Assembly: GCA_047967505.1 (NCBI GenBank)
Contig: CM106538.1
Direction: 5' to 3' (one strand)
DNA from: Dipteris shenzhenensis
Lineage: Eukaryota; Polypodiophyta; Polypodiopsida; Gleicheniales
DNA length: 64,000 bases
The notes under the pieces were generated by a model. It had not been told where the DNA came from, searched no databases, and saw nothing but the letters and a program-made list of their open reading frames with translations. Of this stretch, positions 11,086-23,501 are shown piece by piece. Both the position numbers and the translations under genes were made by a program. Positions within the stretch are counted from its first letter, which is position 1. Each line of letters begins with the position of its first letter.

Positions 11086-12700
11086 ATGTCAGCAGCCCCT
11101 ATCCACTCGAGATAAGATTGGATGTGGAATGATAGCAAACAAGAGGGCGCTCAGGGAGAATCCCTCATTGCGTGATGGCATCAAATGAATGGGCTTAGTC
11201 ACCCCACCATTGATCATAAGCGTAGCAGTGCATGTTAGCTAATAGTGTAAAATCAAAGAAGACATGCGAGACCCAAATCCATAGCTTGCATAGGCTGTGA
11301 AATAAAAGTGATCATAAGGCTTTTCAATATCCAATTGAACGATAACATCCTCTTGTCGCGAAGCCCATTCATAATCAATTCCAATTCACATTAAATATAT
11401 TATGCAGAATGTTCCTACTTTTACTAAATCCATATTCACTCGCATGAATCAAAGTGGGAAGAAAATGCTACAACTATGGGTTAAACCTTTTGTAAAGCTC
11501 TTATACATGGCCCCCATCAATGTGATTGGTGTACATTGACGTAGATTAATTGGGGAAGGGACTTTAGGTACTAAACACATAAGGTTGACTCTGCCAACTC
11601 ACAGGCCTGATACCTACATCCCACATCTCATGAAAAGTAAAACTAAGAGGCGCTATCAATTCATCGGCATACTTAGTGAGAAGCTCATATAGTAGCCCAT
11701 CCCAACTTGGGCTTTTCCATATTACCCACTACTTCTCATAGAAAAAGCTGACATGTCAACCTCCCTTTCCCATTCTTTTGAATGAATAGCGCCTTTGTAC
11801 TAGCCCTCACCTTATCTAACCAGTGGCTCTCATAGTTTTGTATGTTTCACAAATTTTTTGAAAAGTTCAAAAATACTAATTAGCTTCCCTATTACTACCT
11901 CATGACTAGCATTTGAATTTTGACTTCCTTAAGGCCATTTCCACCATGGATTACTACTGAAATGTTATAACGCCATAGTATTAGCCCCTCTATCATAGTC
12001 TAGACTCCACCTGGGATTACATTTTGACAACTGAGATTCATTTTCAACCATCTCATCTTTTGACCATCAACATGACCTTGTTGACCCACATGTCACCTTT
12101 GATGGTGGGCATAATGTACCTTTGATTTCTTAAGATTTATTCTCTGCCCCTTATAAAATCTAGTCAAGGTCCTTGGTGTGCTTAAATAAATCCCACTTCC
12201 AAATCATGGCATCCCACCGATCCACTTATAATCTATACTTGTTGGAAATTTTAAACACTTCAAGCATTGTCGATTACCCTCAGCCTAAGAATGACATTAC
12301 TTAACCTAACTTCAAGTAGCAAAATGGTCTACCCTCTATTGTATAAGCTTTCTATCCACTTAGAGCAATAGTAAACTTCTCTCTCATAGCTTGCCTATCA
12401 GCTTCGTCTTTAATGGTCAATCTTTTTCTATTATGTGTTGCATCACGCCTCTTGTCAAACCTAGACATTTGAAAACACCTCTTGGTTAGGCTATTCCAAT
12501 TGATAAGTGACTAAAATGCAGTTCTTATTCCTTTATCTAGTCAACACAATCCCCACTCTACCTTAAGGACTTTCCTTGGCACTATACCTACTGCACCTAT
12601 GGATTTTAGTTTATCATTGTTAATGCCTACAAAGATGCCTTGGCATTCTCTTGTCTTGTCATCATTGCCCTTTTCTCATTTGTAGGCCCAACTTGGTTAG
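11086..12700 (-). pseudogene. LINE (non-LTR) reverse transcriptase fragment
   Basis: On the minus strand the RT finger and palm motifs can be followed across frames. CLVPKV and TLMGAMYKSFTKGL (11480-11580) match the family pattern of IPK followed by RPISL..YKII. THASEYGFSKSRNILHNI-like residues (with LIHASEYGFSKSRNILHNI read directly) follow, then VQLDIEKPYDH near 11310-11345, the catalytic-aspartate block (motif A). INGGVTKPIHL and the motif-B-like SLSALLFAI end near 11110-11200. The frame breaks twice by small indels and has at least two stops. Homology stops near 11085, before the expected ADD box. Upstream, to about 12700, composition and stray frames suggest eroded endonuclease-side sequence, but no motif is certain there. 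Confidence 0.75.
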
Positions 12701-13240
12701 CTATTCTTGAGTGCTTGTATTATCTAGAAAGTGGCTCATAGATCACATTAAAGCTACAAAATGGTCTGCAAGCAACTCTGGAGCTAGAAGGTCATTGGAA
12801 AGATGAGATGCCACAAATTGATCAAATAAATTTTGACCTTACTTAGGCCATTTATTTCAAAAGAGGCTTGAGGTTGAGCTTGATAAAAAATAAACCTTGG
12901 ATTTTGGTGAGCCTCCTCTTTCAAAACTTTTGATGATAATATCAATACTTGAAATGGTAAATTGATGTTTAAAGACCTTATGCTACTCCCCAAGCCTTTG
13001 AAAATAGGAGTAGGTGAGGGCCATTCGGAGGGAGAAATGGTGTTGAAAACTTTGTTTAACAACTTTATGAGACAAAAAGTTTATGGGGGCAGTCTCCCAA
13101 TGTGTTCCAAAATAGACAATATTCAATTGTATGCTAGACCAGTTCCTACCTTGGAATTGCTAATCTATCAAGATCTTAAATTACCCAATGGATTATCTAT
13201 ACTTCAACATAAGGTATTATCTAGTCATGGGGACAGTGGT
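12701..13240. other. Spacer with overlapping short frames
   Basis: Two open frames of just over 90 codons overlap on opposite strands around 12784-13246. Neither shows a recognisable motif, and no splice or start context favours either one. Confidence 0.4.
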
Positions 13241-13241
13241 G

Positions 13242-13480
13242 CTTAGGAGGTGCACTACTAAGAAACCCTATGTATCATGTGTGTTCAATGAGTATTAAAA
13301 ATTTTATACAATAAAAATACCCCTCTTTACTTATGAAGTAACGAGATTTGTTCTAAAATTGAATTATAAAATCCCTCATATCATTATAACCCAATTAATT
13401 TTTTTCAAAAGACGCATTAAAATACTGCTTGTTTTGAATGCACGTGGTACACTAAAATTTTATGAGGTAAACCCCCCAAG
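13242..13480 (+). mobile_element. hAT-like MITE, family B, diverged
   Basis: It starts CTTAGGAGGTGCACTACTAA and ends GTAAACCCCCCAAG, and the body parallels the copy at 6821 (TACCCCTCTTTACTTATGAA, GAATGCACGTGGTACAC). No convincing 8-bp duplication remains (CAGTGGTG against TGGAGGGG). Confidence 0.75.
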
Positions 13481-13631
13481 TGGAGGGGAGTGGCGTAAGT
13501 CACTTAAAAATATGTAATGATATATAGAGCATATGTTCGATAAGAGATGTATCTTTAATAAGATGTTTGACATAATTATTACATATTCCAAGGGTTATGG
13601 GCCTTTGCAACCTATAAAAGCCATAGAATCA

Positions 13632-14008
13632 GCATCATGGTCATTGTCACCACTAACCAAATATGTAGAAGTAGCATTTTAGCCAACATTAATGTGAAGA
13701 TGACGTTTCTATTTCCTAGTTCCTTGACAGATAGGAAGGTTCCATGCTTGGATTCTAAAAATTTATGGTTCTTGGCTATCGCAGATCATAACAAATCCCT
13801 TGGTACTGAATATAGAATAAGCATCATGGTCATTGTCACCACTAACCAAATATGTAGAAGTAGCTATTTAGCCAACATCAATGCTAAGATGATGTTTCTA
13901 TCTCCTAGTTCCTTCATATATAGGAAGGTTCCATGCTTGGATTCTAAAAATTTATGGTTCTTGGCTATCAAAGATCATAACAAATTCCTCCCTTGGTACC
14001 TTCCTTAA
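13632..14008. repeat. Tandem duplication, 189-bp period
   Basis: Two adjacent units start GCATCATGGTCATTGTCACC at 13632 and 13821 and stay highly similar to the end. The duplication is in frame with a 123-codon plus-strand frame (MVIVTTNQICRSS repeated), but that frame is unrelated to any family I know and is probably incidental. Confidence 0.85.
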
Positions 14009-15405
14009 ACCATAGGGGTTCACTTATTCACGTTAGGAAATTAATAGTGTAAAAACACTTCAAGCTAATCCCAAACAGATGCAAGTCATTTCACTGCTAA
14101 TCCCATACTCATGCAAGAGAAGTCTCACCATTTCATAGCTATTAGGTCACTATTGACTTGGAAATCATATTTGTAGCCTTGATGTTTAGATTTGATGGAT
14201 CGAAAGTTATCAGCATTCAATCTTTGTAAGCTTTTCACCCATCTTAAAGAGGAAGGTAGGAGCACCCTAACAAAACCATGGACATAATTGTGTTTCTAAT
14301 GCAACATTTTCATTTGATGGCCATTTTGCATTCTTAAGTTTTCTTGAGATGTGATAAGAATATTATTATACTATTAGTTGGTCTTCAAGAATGTGGATTA
14401 TCTACACTCTTAATTTCTTGAATACGTAAGTAGTAGTGTTTGAGCAAGTCACAAGCCAAACCTTATAGGAGTGAACTCAAAAATATGCTATAACCATTTG
14501 AAATGTGTCCAACATATATAGAGGGAAAGAAATGTATGATTTATATGTAAGTAGAAGTTCAAGTACCACCCCTTGAATGGTGCATATGGTATGTAAGATT
14601 ATATAGTAGTGCACTCCTTCAAAGAAAATAACAATTTAACCATGGGTGATATGATAAAGATAAAATAACCAAGATAATGGAATCCAATCCTTTCTAAATA
14701 TAACAATATGCATGGATGATTGTAGCAACAGCACTAATTATAAATGTAGGTAATTAAAAGCAACTAAACTTAATAAATACCGTATCACTTAGGAACTTTA
14801 TCTAGAAATTTAATTTTTGAGAAAAATAAATTTGCCTTCTAAGGCTAGTTAGAATCAAATCATGAGTCATGCTATCAAAGAATTTCTTAGATTTAATCAC
14901 AACAAACACACTAGTTGGTACAATGTCATATGAATATAGTAATCAATGAAGAAGAAATTAAATGTTATTTAGACTTTTGCAAAGTGTGGATTGAATGGTG
15001 GTTCTTGGTCAAGGATACCACCTAAGGTAAAAGTTATAAAGGCTTCAACAAATGCCACTACACACTTATTTTAGAAACCAAAAACTAAGCTCACCCATTT
15101 TAGTGGAAATAGTTTAGGCCTGTAATTATTATGGTCAGAAACCTCAATAAATATCCAATTAGGAGTGGATTGAAATAATATTGTCCTTTAATTTTAACGG
15201 TTGAGTACTTTGACACATGCTTAGTACATATATCTCATTTTTTGGGGGGTTGTAAATAGTTAGTTATTGAAGTTTGTAAGCATTTGATGAGTTCCAATGA
15301 GCACATAAGTTCTTGAAAACTTAATCGTAGTGATCTAGATGTTAATCCCCTTGCATAGAGGTGCATGTGGAGAAGGGAAAAAGGGTTGGCAGCAAGGGGG
15401 AGCAT
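14009..15405. other. AT-rich spacer
   Basis: No gene or repeat could be supported. Confidence 0.5.
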
Positions 15406-15411
15406 TGTCAT

Positions 15412-15660
15412 CTCGGGGGGACTCACCTCACAAAATCTTAGTTTACCACATGCATTCAAAAGATGGGGCTTTACACTTAAATTAAGGAAATAACTTAACA
15501 TGAACATAATAACAGGGGACTCTAAGAAAAACTCTCTTAGTTTGTAAGTAAAGAGGGGTGTTTTTATTGGGGGGAAATTTTAGCTAAGGGTCTTTTAAAT
15601 ACCCCTTGAATGAATGTGATTTATAGGTACATAGGGTTTGTTACTATTGCAGTTCTTGAG
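15412..15660 (-). mobile_element. hAT-like MITE, family B, reverse orientation
   Basis: It starts CTCGGGGGGACTCACC and ends GCAGTTCTTGAG. The right half (AAGAGGGGTGTTTTTATTGG, CCCCTTGAATGAATGTGATT) is the reverse complement of the family B left half. Flanks ATTGTCAT and ATTTATAG are no longer a clear duplication. Confidence 0.75.
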
Positions 15661-16590
15661 ATTTATAGGATAAGGGGTTTCATTTTTAAAGTAATACTTA
15701 CATGTGAATTCAAATGTGAAGATAATATCTTTAAAAAATGATACAAAGTTATGGTCTCTATATCCCAACCTCTCAAAAGCTTAGATTGAAATGTGACAAT
15801 CTAAGGAAGTGAGGAGATCTTAGGTTTTGTTTTTTTCTGTGAACAACTATGTCTAGGCTACTCTAAAATTACCTCTTGTTTTTTTGCAAAGAGGATTTGA
15901 ATTTCTTTACAATATTCAAGTTGGTGCACTATATGTTTCCGATCCTAGTGCACTAACGCATTGGTCCTTCCTCTCTTTGGTTATAAGGGATTACTGCAAA
16001 ATCTTTTAATACTAGTCTTTTCAATAGGAAAAATGATGAAACATTAGAGTAATGACTTGGAGCAATTTTTCATGAACTCAAAAATAATGAGAATATATTT
16101 AAGCTAAGATGTGAATAGTTATAACATCTTTGCATTATTTTGCAACATATGATGTAGATGTATGTCAAATAAAATTATATAATAAAATTGCCCATAGATC
16201 TAGACTTGTTTTATAAAGATACTCTATGGACCTTGACTTGGAAGCTCTTTTTGCACATGTTGACATGTGATGCCCAATCTCAAGCTTATAATATCACAAA
16301 TGCATGCCAAGATACCCATTTTGTCTTAGTATGGAGCCTGCTCTACCCTCTTTGAAATTATGCTTTAGTTTGTAATCTTAGGAAAATCCTTATTTATGGA
16401 AAATCTCTTCATAAGGACAAGCACATGGTGACCTCTGATTGAGAGTTATTTGTAACTTATTCACTCATCTACAATATCCAAATAAGGACCTAGACTACAT
16501 GGAAGTGTAGAAGAAAAAAAGTACATAAAAATTCTTGAATAAAGTCTTTGAGGAATAAAATAGATGACTAATGCTAACAAAAAAGGATGA
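15661..16590. other. AT-rich spacer
   Basis: Nothing was recognised on either strand. Confidence 0.5.
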
Positions 16591-16593
16591 ATC

Positions 16594-16838
16594 CTACATA
16601 TCGGTATGTATGAACCCTATATATTGTGTGCGTTCAAGGTCTATTTATAAAACCCCTTATTAGTGAATTTTTTCATTAATAAAATGCATCCTTTTCCTAT
16701 TCAATCTGTAAATTTTTTTCCAAAATACCTTTTTGGGCACCTTTCAATCTATGAAATTGTGAGAACAAATAAAATTAAATATTCCTTTATGTTGAACTCA
16801 CATGATAGTCAGATAAACTATTGAGTGAACCCCCCGAG
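16594..16838 (+). mobile_element. hAT-like MITE, family A, left end eroded
   Basis: The right end GAGTGAACCCCCCGAG is typical and the body follows family A (GTGCGTTCAAGGTCTATTTA, TTTTTTCATTAATAAAATGC, ATGTTGAACTCACATGATAG). The left TIR has decayed, so the start is approximate. Confidence 0.75.
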
Positions 16839-17289
16839 AATATAGATTTTTATCTTGATCCTATGCCATAACTTCATCACATAATGGAGATACATGCTTC
16901 TTCTATGAAATTTCATATCATTTCTCAGGTTGAAGATAAGAGTGAAATGATGGTTTTTAACGAGAGGAAAAGAAAAAATATTGAGATAATAGTAAACAAA
17001 GAAGAGAAATACAAATACCCAAGCTCTTAGGTTTGAAAACTATTCTAAGAAGACTGAGGGGACATCAATTCCTCCCAAGGTCCTAGGGGTGTTCAACAAG
17101 GTATTCTCTATTTAATGCATTAAGGATATTAATTATAGCAATGTCATGTGAGGTATGTGCACCAACTTAGAGAAATCACAAAATTGGGTGGTAACTAAGT
17201 TGATTTAGTAACAAATTTCACTAAAATGAAGCTCCTATGCTTAAAAGAGTTTTATTACTTGGTAAATCATAAATAACATCCACCCAATT

Positions 17290-17520
17290 ATGCCACACTT
17301 GTATGAGGATGTGCATCACACAAATGGACTCATGTAGTTGGGGATGTGACCTTTTAACAAATCATTACTGGATTAATGAGGCTTAGTCCTCGCCTCATAT
17401 TTTTATAAGGATAAGAATAGTCTACTTATGCCAACCTTGTATGAGGATGTGTATCACACCAATGATTTCATGGAATTGGCGATGAGACTTTCATACAAAT
17501 CATTTCTAGAGCAATGAGGC
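17290..17520. repeat. Diverged tandem duplication, period about 147 bp
   Basis: Units beginning TATGCCACACTTGTATGAGG and TATGCCAACCTTGTATGAGG are followed by matching ATGTG(C/T)ATCACAC and CAATGAGGCTT blocks. No coding role is visible. Confidence 0.65.
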
Positions 17521-20500
17521 TTTGTAGTTCACTCTAATTTGTTCTAAGTTGAAACCTAGCTTGTTAAGTCTCAAGAGTAATAGAAATACTAGAAAAATGC
17601 AGATTTTAAAAGACAATGTTGAGATCATAAGATGACTTATGCAAGGTATGTAAATATGTTTGTCAATAGTAGCACAAAAATCCAAACTGTCTCCTATGTA
17701 TCTATGTAGGTGAAGTTGCCATTGGGACTTCAGATTAATGATTAGTGATTTAGCTAAGAGAAATGAATATTGAATAGTTGAGACTGATTCATCAATATAG
17801 TGACTTAATATCCAAAAACAATTGAAAACCCTGCTGTAAATCAGTTTTTTTTGTAAAATACATAGATTGTAATAATGGAGAGCTAGGATTATGGAATGTA
17901 ATGGAAGTGTTATAGAGAAATTGAAATAAACTTCAAATTTGTAACTTGAATTTTCACTAAACACACATCAAATTGACACATATGTGAGTCTAATGTTAGA
18001 TGATTGTTGATGTACTTCATTTTGAACCTTGTATATCAATTACTTAATATGTTTTAACTTTTTTGCTCTTTTTTTAATAATATGATGAGAACCACAGCTT
18101 ATCACATTTTTACATGAGGAAAAGCCCGAGATTCACTTCATAATAAGAATTTTTATAAGTTAAGACAGCTCATTTTTACAAATTGGAGAAAAGGTATATC
18201 ATATCTACAATGTGGCTTTTTAAAGGGTGCCACTGGGAACGTTTTTCTTACCTACACCAAAATGTTCTTTGATCTTTATATTAATGGACCCCTGATATAT
18301 GTTGATCTTTTTGAGAAATTACAATAAAATACCCCTATTTTTGAACAAAGATGGAATGGATAGCAATTTGGATGACCCCTGAGTGGGTGTGAAAGGCTAT
18401 CAATATCTGTAGGAATATGTGTATGAACATATTTCTATTTGAAAGGGGTCTCCATGACGGTATTAGCTCAACTTGACTGTATCTGGAAAAATCAAATACA
18501 AACAATTGGATGCCTCAATTTTGTTCTTTTCCTATTATTAAACTATGGTTGCTGCATCATTGACCTATTACCACATTATTTCTAGCAATGATAATTTTGT
18601 TATTTCTTCCAATGCTTGGTATATTAGAATAGTTATGATGTATTTTGCTCTTGACTTTCGTTGAGTACATTTTGTAACCACCTTTTATTAATTACCTAGA
18701 GAAAAACATCTTTATAGGTATCTTAATTTTATTAAGGGAGTACATTGTATCTCCTAGGGTTCTATATAATTACTTGTGTTTTTAGATTTAAGCATCACAC
18801 CTAGGAAGGAAAGAGATGTTTAAAAAATATATTAGACCAATCTTGTGTACATTAATATAGATAGTTCTTATTTTTGTAGGATACTTCTCAAGAATATACA
18901 AAGGCATTTCTTATTGTGATGTGGGTACTTGTCAAAAATATACCCATGCATCCATAATTTAAAATTGAGGTTGATAAACATGAACTTTTATAACTAGAAA
19001 CTTGCTCTATCTTTAACCAAAATTTTCTTTACCTAAAAGGGTAAATAGAAGGAAATATAAGAATAAAAGAAATGTACTAAGCTAGGTTATACGTGGGTTA
19101 TTTTGCAACCAACTAGTTCTAAATCAAGGGTTTGAAGGCCTTTTACATATGAATGTGATGCTTCATCACCATCATGCAAAGTCGTCGTTTATTAAAAAAT
19201 ATCTTTTACCACTTCACATAAAATGATATAATTTTTGGGAAGCCATGCCATTTTTGTTGAATTTACATATCGACCTTGGACTTTAATATGATTTTCTCTT
19301 TATAATAATGTTAAGTTATCATGAAAGTGGCATAATAATGGAGGTTGTATCATCCAATAACCATCCTCAACAAACTTAAGGATGAATAGGAAAACCAAAG
19401 TATTAGACTACAAGATAGATTGGCCTTAGAACTAAATTTCATTTTATATATTGGTTCTGTGGATCAAGAGATGAAGAGCATAAAACCAACACAATCATAA
19501 TGGATGAGTATATGTCTTGAAAGTTTTATAATTTAGTACAATTTAACCTCAAGGTCATATATGTAAATCATGAATAATTGCTCTACCCCAATAATTGAAA
19601 ATCTCATATGAAGCTTAGTCAATATGGAGTTATGGTTACCATTTTCTCAATTCTCATAAGATGTTCACGTGAGGAATCAAAATCCTAAAAATTTGGTAGA
19701 AGAATAATGGTTGCGATCTTAAAGTCTACTTTACTCTCTTAAGCTTATACTTAGTTTATAAGAATAGATACTATACTGAGTATTTAACAATGGCTACTAA
19801 CTATTTTCTATGCTACCTCACATATGTTTTGCTAACCAAGCATAAACTAATATTTGAGATGTGTGCTTGTTACAAATGTAGAACTGAATCTAACATTTTA
19901 ATAACATCGAAGGCCTTGTTTTCATATTATCAAGTTAGCTCCCTACTTCTTAGAGATTGTTATTATAAATAGAATCGATTACAAGTATTGGTGGGTTTAG
20001 AAAAACAAAAATCAAAGGAATATGAATAATATTATAATGTTTCATCCATAATTTAATTTTCAAGGTAGCTCCCTAGTTCTTAGAGCTAATGGTGATTTAA
20101 CAGTTGATTTTAAGATGACTATCTACTTTCAACTTGTCAAGGTAGCTCTCTAGTTCCTAGAACTTATTATTATTTATTGCAAGATGATAATTTTTGGGTT
20201 TAGAAAAATTACAAATAAAAGGAAGAGGAATGTTACATATCATTTTTCATCCATAATATAATGAGAATATAAATTTTGGTATGATGGAATGGATATAATT
20301 TGGACATCATTCTTATGGGTTTATTGCCACATTGATAATATCAAGATTTCTTTTATGTACTTATTTCTAGAAACTATAAGATGATATTAAACCTCCATGC
20401 TAGTATAAGACTTCTTCATAGGCCTCCCTTATCAAGGGGATGTGTCATAAGTAATAAATGGTAGGTAATCAACATTAGGTTGACGTAAATCTATTATAGA

Positions 20501-23240
20501 TGCTACTATAACTTCTGGCATTTATATTTAGGCAATGAAACAATGATAGAAATGGTTATAGTAGGAATATGGACTACCATAGGAATGTAAGCATGAATCC
20601 TCTAACCAGAATAGAACAAGGATAAAGAAGCATAATCTCATGTTCTTAGCAATATAATACCAAGGCATGTGTGTCCAAGTGGGAGGGATGGAGGTCAAAA
20701 TGATCCAATATGCTCAACATATAGTTATGACCATGGATATATTGTTGTTTTAAACAAACTCTACATTATTAATTGCTAAGTATGGGAAAATAAGTTGTCC
20801 AAAAATATTGAACTTTGCATTCAATGTAGAGCATGGAGTATTTGATTATTCCTTTTCAAAATTAAAAATTAAAAGACCCTTTTAAATGTAACACGTGCTT
20901 GAGCAAGAATTAGTAATACATTATTTATTGTCATGAAAATTGATGACACCTCAGTAGGAAGTCACATTCAAAGTTGAATGGTATTTTGAAATTCTCACAA
21001 TCATGAGAGAAGGAGCAATAAACTATAATTTCTTGACTCATTACTACTATGAGTTATACTCTTTAGGTTGGGAATTTGGTGGGATATAGGGGGACCATTG
21101 GAAATAGCCCTCCATGCGCTAGATCTAAGGGTGCTATTTTGCATACCATTGAGAAACATTGATGTGTTGTTTCTTTATAGCCCGCTCTCTTTTTTCCTTG
21201 TCATGTATGAAGGGAAGAGGAAGGAGCAAAGGTCAAAAATATGTTCTTCCAAGGGAAAAACATCCAAAAGAGTCATCCTTATTTTGCCTCCTTTTCCCCT
21301 CCATGATAAAACCTTCCTCTAGGGCTTGGGAATTATGAACAAAAAGGTTGTGGTGGAGAAAAAGAACAAAATTTATTTGAACAAGGTCACAAAATAACGT
21401 TTTTGGTGTAAATAGGAAAGTTGATTGAATGGAGCAAAGGATGCACTACTTCTAAGACCTTCAAGAAATCCTTCAACACATGTTTGGCACCCAAGTATAT
21501 GTATGAAAAGTTTATAAACCATCTTGCAATTCTAGTATTATGTACTCATTTTGCACGTGAACTTCCTTCTCCTTTGTCTTTATGTCTCTCTTCTTTTATG
21601 CTTCAATGTCCTAGTCTTTGTTTGCTTCTCTAGATCAAAATATAAGCTCCCTAGACAAAGCATCTTGATTTCTACTTTCATATTGTTGTTTTGAGTTCCT
21701 TGTCTTTATTCTCTTGGATAATATATTATACTCCCTATTTGACAACAATTAGAACTTGATTTTTTTTTTTTGGTCTCTTGCCTATTTTTTATGATGCCTT
21801 GGCACTCTTTGGTTGAGGCTAGATGACTTCCTTGGGTTGGTGAACCACTTAATATTCTTGTTCTTCAAATTTTTGTATTTTATCATCCCTCAAAGAAGGA
21901 CGAGGTGTTCCAAAATGACTAGGTATGATCTCTAGCATAGAGATTTCAATTCATTTGTCCTGTGGCCATCCCACACTTCTTTTGTTGTCATAGCATGGGG
22001 TGATGGTTCTATAGCGTTATCTAGCTGGTGTATATGGACCTATATAAATCCCCCTTGATTGGATAGTAGAGACTAATTTTCATTTAACCTTTTATGTCTT
22101 CTTCATATACTTGTAGATGACCACATACAGAGCAAAACTAGTAGTTGGTGACCCATGGTTTCTATTCAAATCATCCATGAAAGCTGTAATACTCCAGCAC
22201 TATGGGTAAGCATATACACTTATGGATAGCATGGACATAGCCTTGTAACCTTTTGTGCAAGTATATCATCATCAAAAAACCAAAGAGAATGCTTTAGACT
22301 TTAAGTTGTTTCAGCCTCCATCATCAAAGGATCTTGTGGCTAAAATCATGCACATAATTGTACTTCTTTAGTCTCTTAAGAACAAAGCTAAAATAGCCGG
22401 TACCAACAAAGATCTCCCCAATCGTACACTTATAAAATCTAGCATCCTCACATTTTGCTTTCATTATGTGCTAGATTTAGAATTGACTTTAATCTAAAAT
22501 AGATTCAACTTATTTGACGCCCCATCCCATATAATTTGACTTGTGTTTAGCAAGTGGAAAGAACCAACTTTTTGGCCTTCAAGCTTCAACATCAACATTC
22601 TTTCCATGTTCCAGTTTCTCCAACACTCGAGTGCTTCTAAGGGAGTCTCTCAAAATTCTTTAGAGATCCTTTTGACTCCAGCAATCGATGAATTGTAGTT
22701 GTTTCAATGGTCTTTATAAAAAGTCAAATAACTAAAACCAGGCAAAATTAATACAATAGTTATAATTGTTTCAATCATCATCTTTGCTACAACTCATGTC
22801 CTCTTAATCAATGCATTGTGCATATCTTTCACTCTATAAGAAATAACTAGTCTCATGTACAAAAGCTAGAGGTATAGAGAATAGGATTCTAAGGACTAGG
22901 GCGCAACAAGGAGAGATACTATGCTATATGGTGGGAGAAGAAGGTTTGCTATAGGTAACATAATGAAGGAAATTGGTGAGAGAGTAGAAGATGAATAGAA
23001 GAGTTTCCACCTTTAAAATATATTATAACGATTAGACCAAGTTAAAAAACAAGAGGCACACGTGCCTAGAGCATTGCCCCCAAGTGGCTGAGTACAACTA
23101 TTGTTCCGCTTTCAAAGGGCATAAAAAATAGTAAGTTTGTAGTAGCTAGAGCTCGGCCCCTAATGGGGAAGTGCTAATAAACAAGAGAGCATGAATGCTA
23201 GTGTTTACGAATTACGGGCAATCTATTAGGGTATATTGAT
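17521..23240. other. Long AT-rich intergenic or intronic spacer
   Basis: The longest open frame (152 codons, minus, 17506-17964) is hydrophobic and AT-driven, with no recognisable motif. A short motif GTAGCTCCCTAGTTCTTAGA recurs near 19930, 20065 and 20140. The stretch lies downstream of the LAX2-like gene on its strand, so part of it may be that gene's intron before a last exon that I could not find. Confidence 0.45.
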
Positions 23241-23254
23241 GGTGGGTGTGTGGA

Positions 23255-23294
<40 letters not shown>

Positions 23295-23295
23295 G

Positions 23296-23321
<26 letters not shown>
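23255..23321. repeat. Compound (GT)n(GA)n microsatellite
   Basis: About ten GT units run directly into more than twenty GA units with one GGG interruption. It falls in the putative intron after the third identified exon of the LAX2-like gene. Confidence 0.95.
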
Positions 23322-23326
<5 letters not shown>

Positions 23327-23501
23327 AAGCCGTGCTGAAGATACTACGTAGTACGTACGCTAGAACTTAAGAAGAGCACCTTTAGCTCGCAATGTTTTTT
23401 GAAAGAAAAAAGACACTCGTAAAATCACACCAATAGAGTTGAAAGTCCTTGCTAACTGAAAATTTGAGAGTATACACTGAGCTGTGTTTTTGTGGACGTA
23501 C

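Noticed and set aside
17506-17964. 152-codon hydrophobic minus-strand frame
   Set aside because: AT-rich DNA on the minus strand yields Leu/Ile/Phe runs by chance; no motif, no splice or start support.
22990-23030. Possible last exon of the LAX2-like gene at an AAAG|GTGGAAAC acceptor on the minus strand
   Set aside because: The translation (VETLLFIFYS) does not fit the expected RAWUL continuation and the acceptor lacks a good pyrimidine tract.
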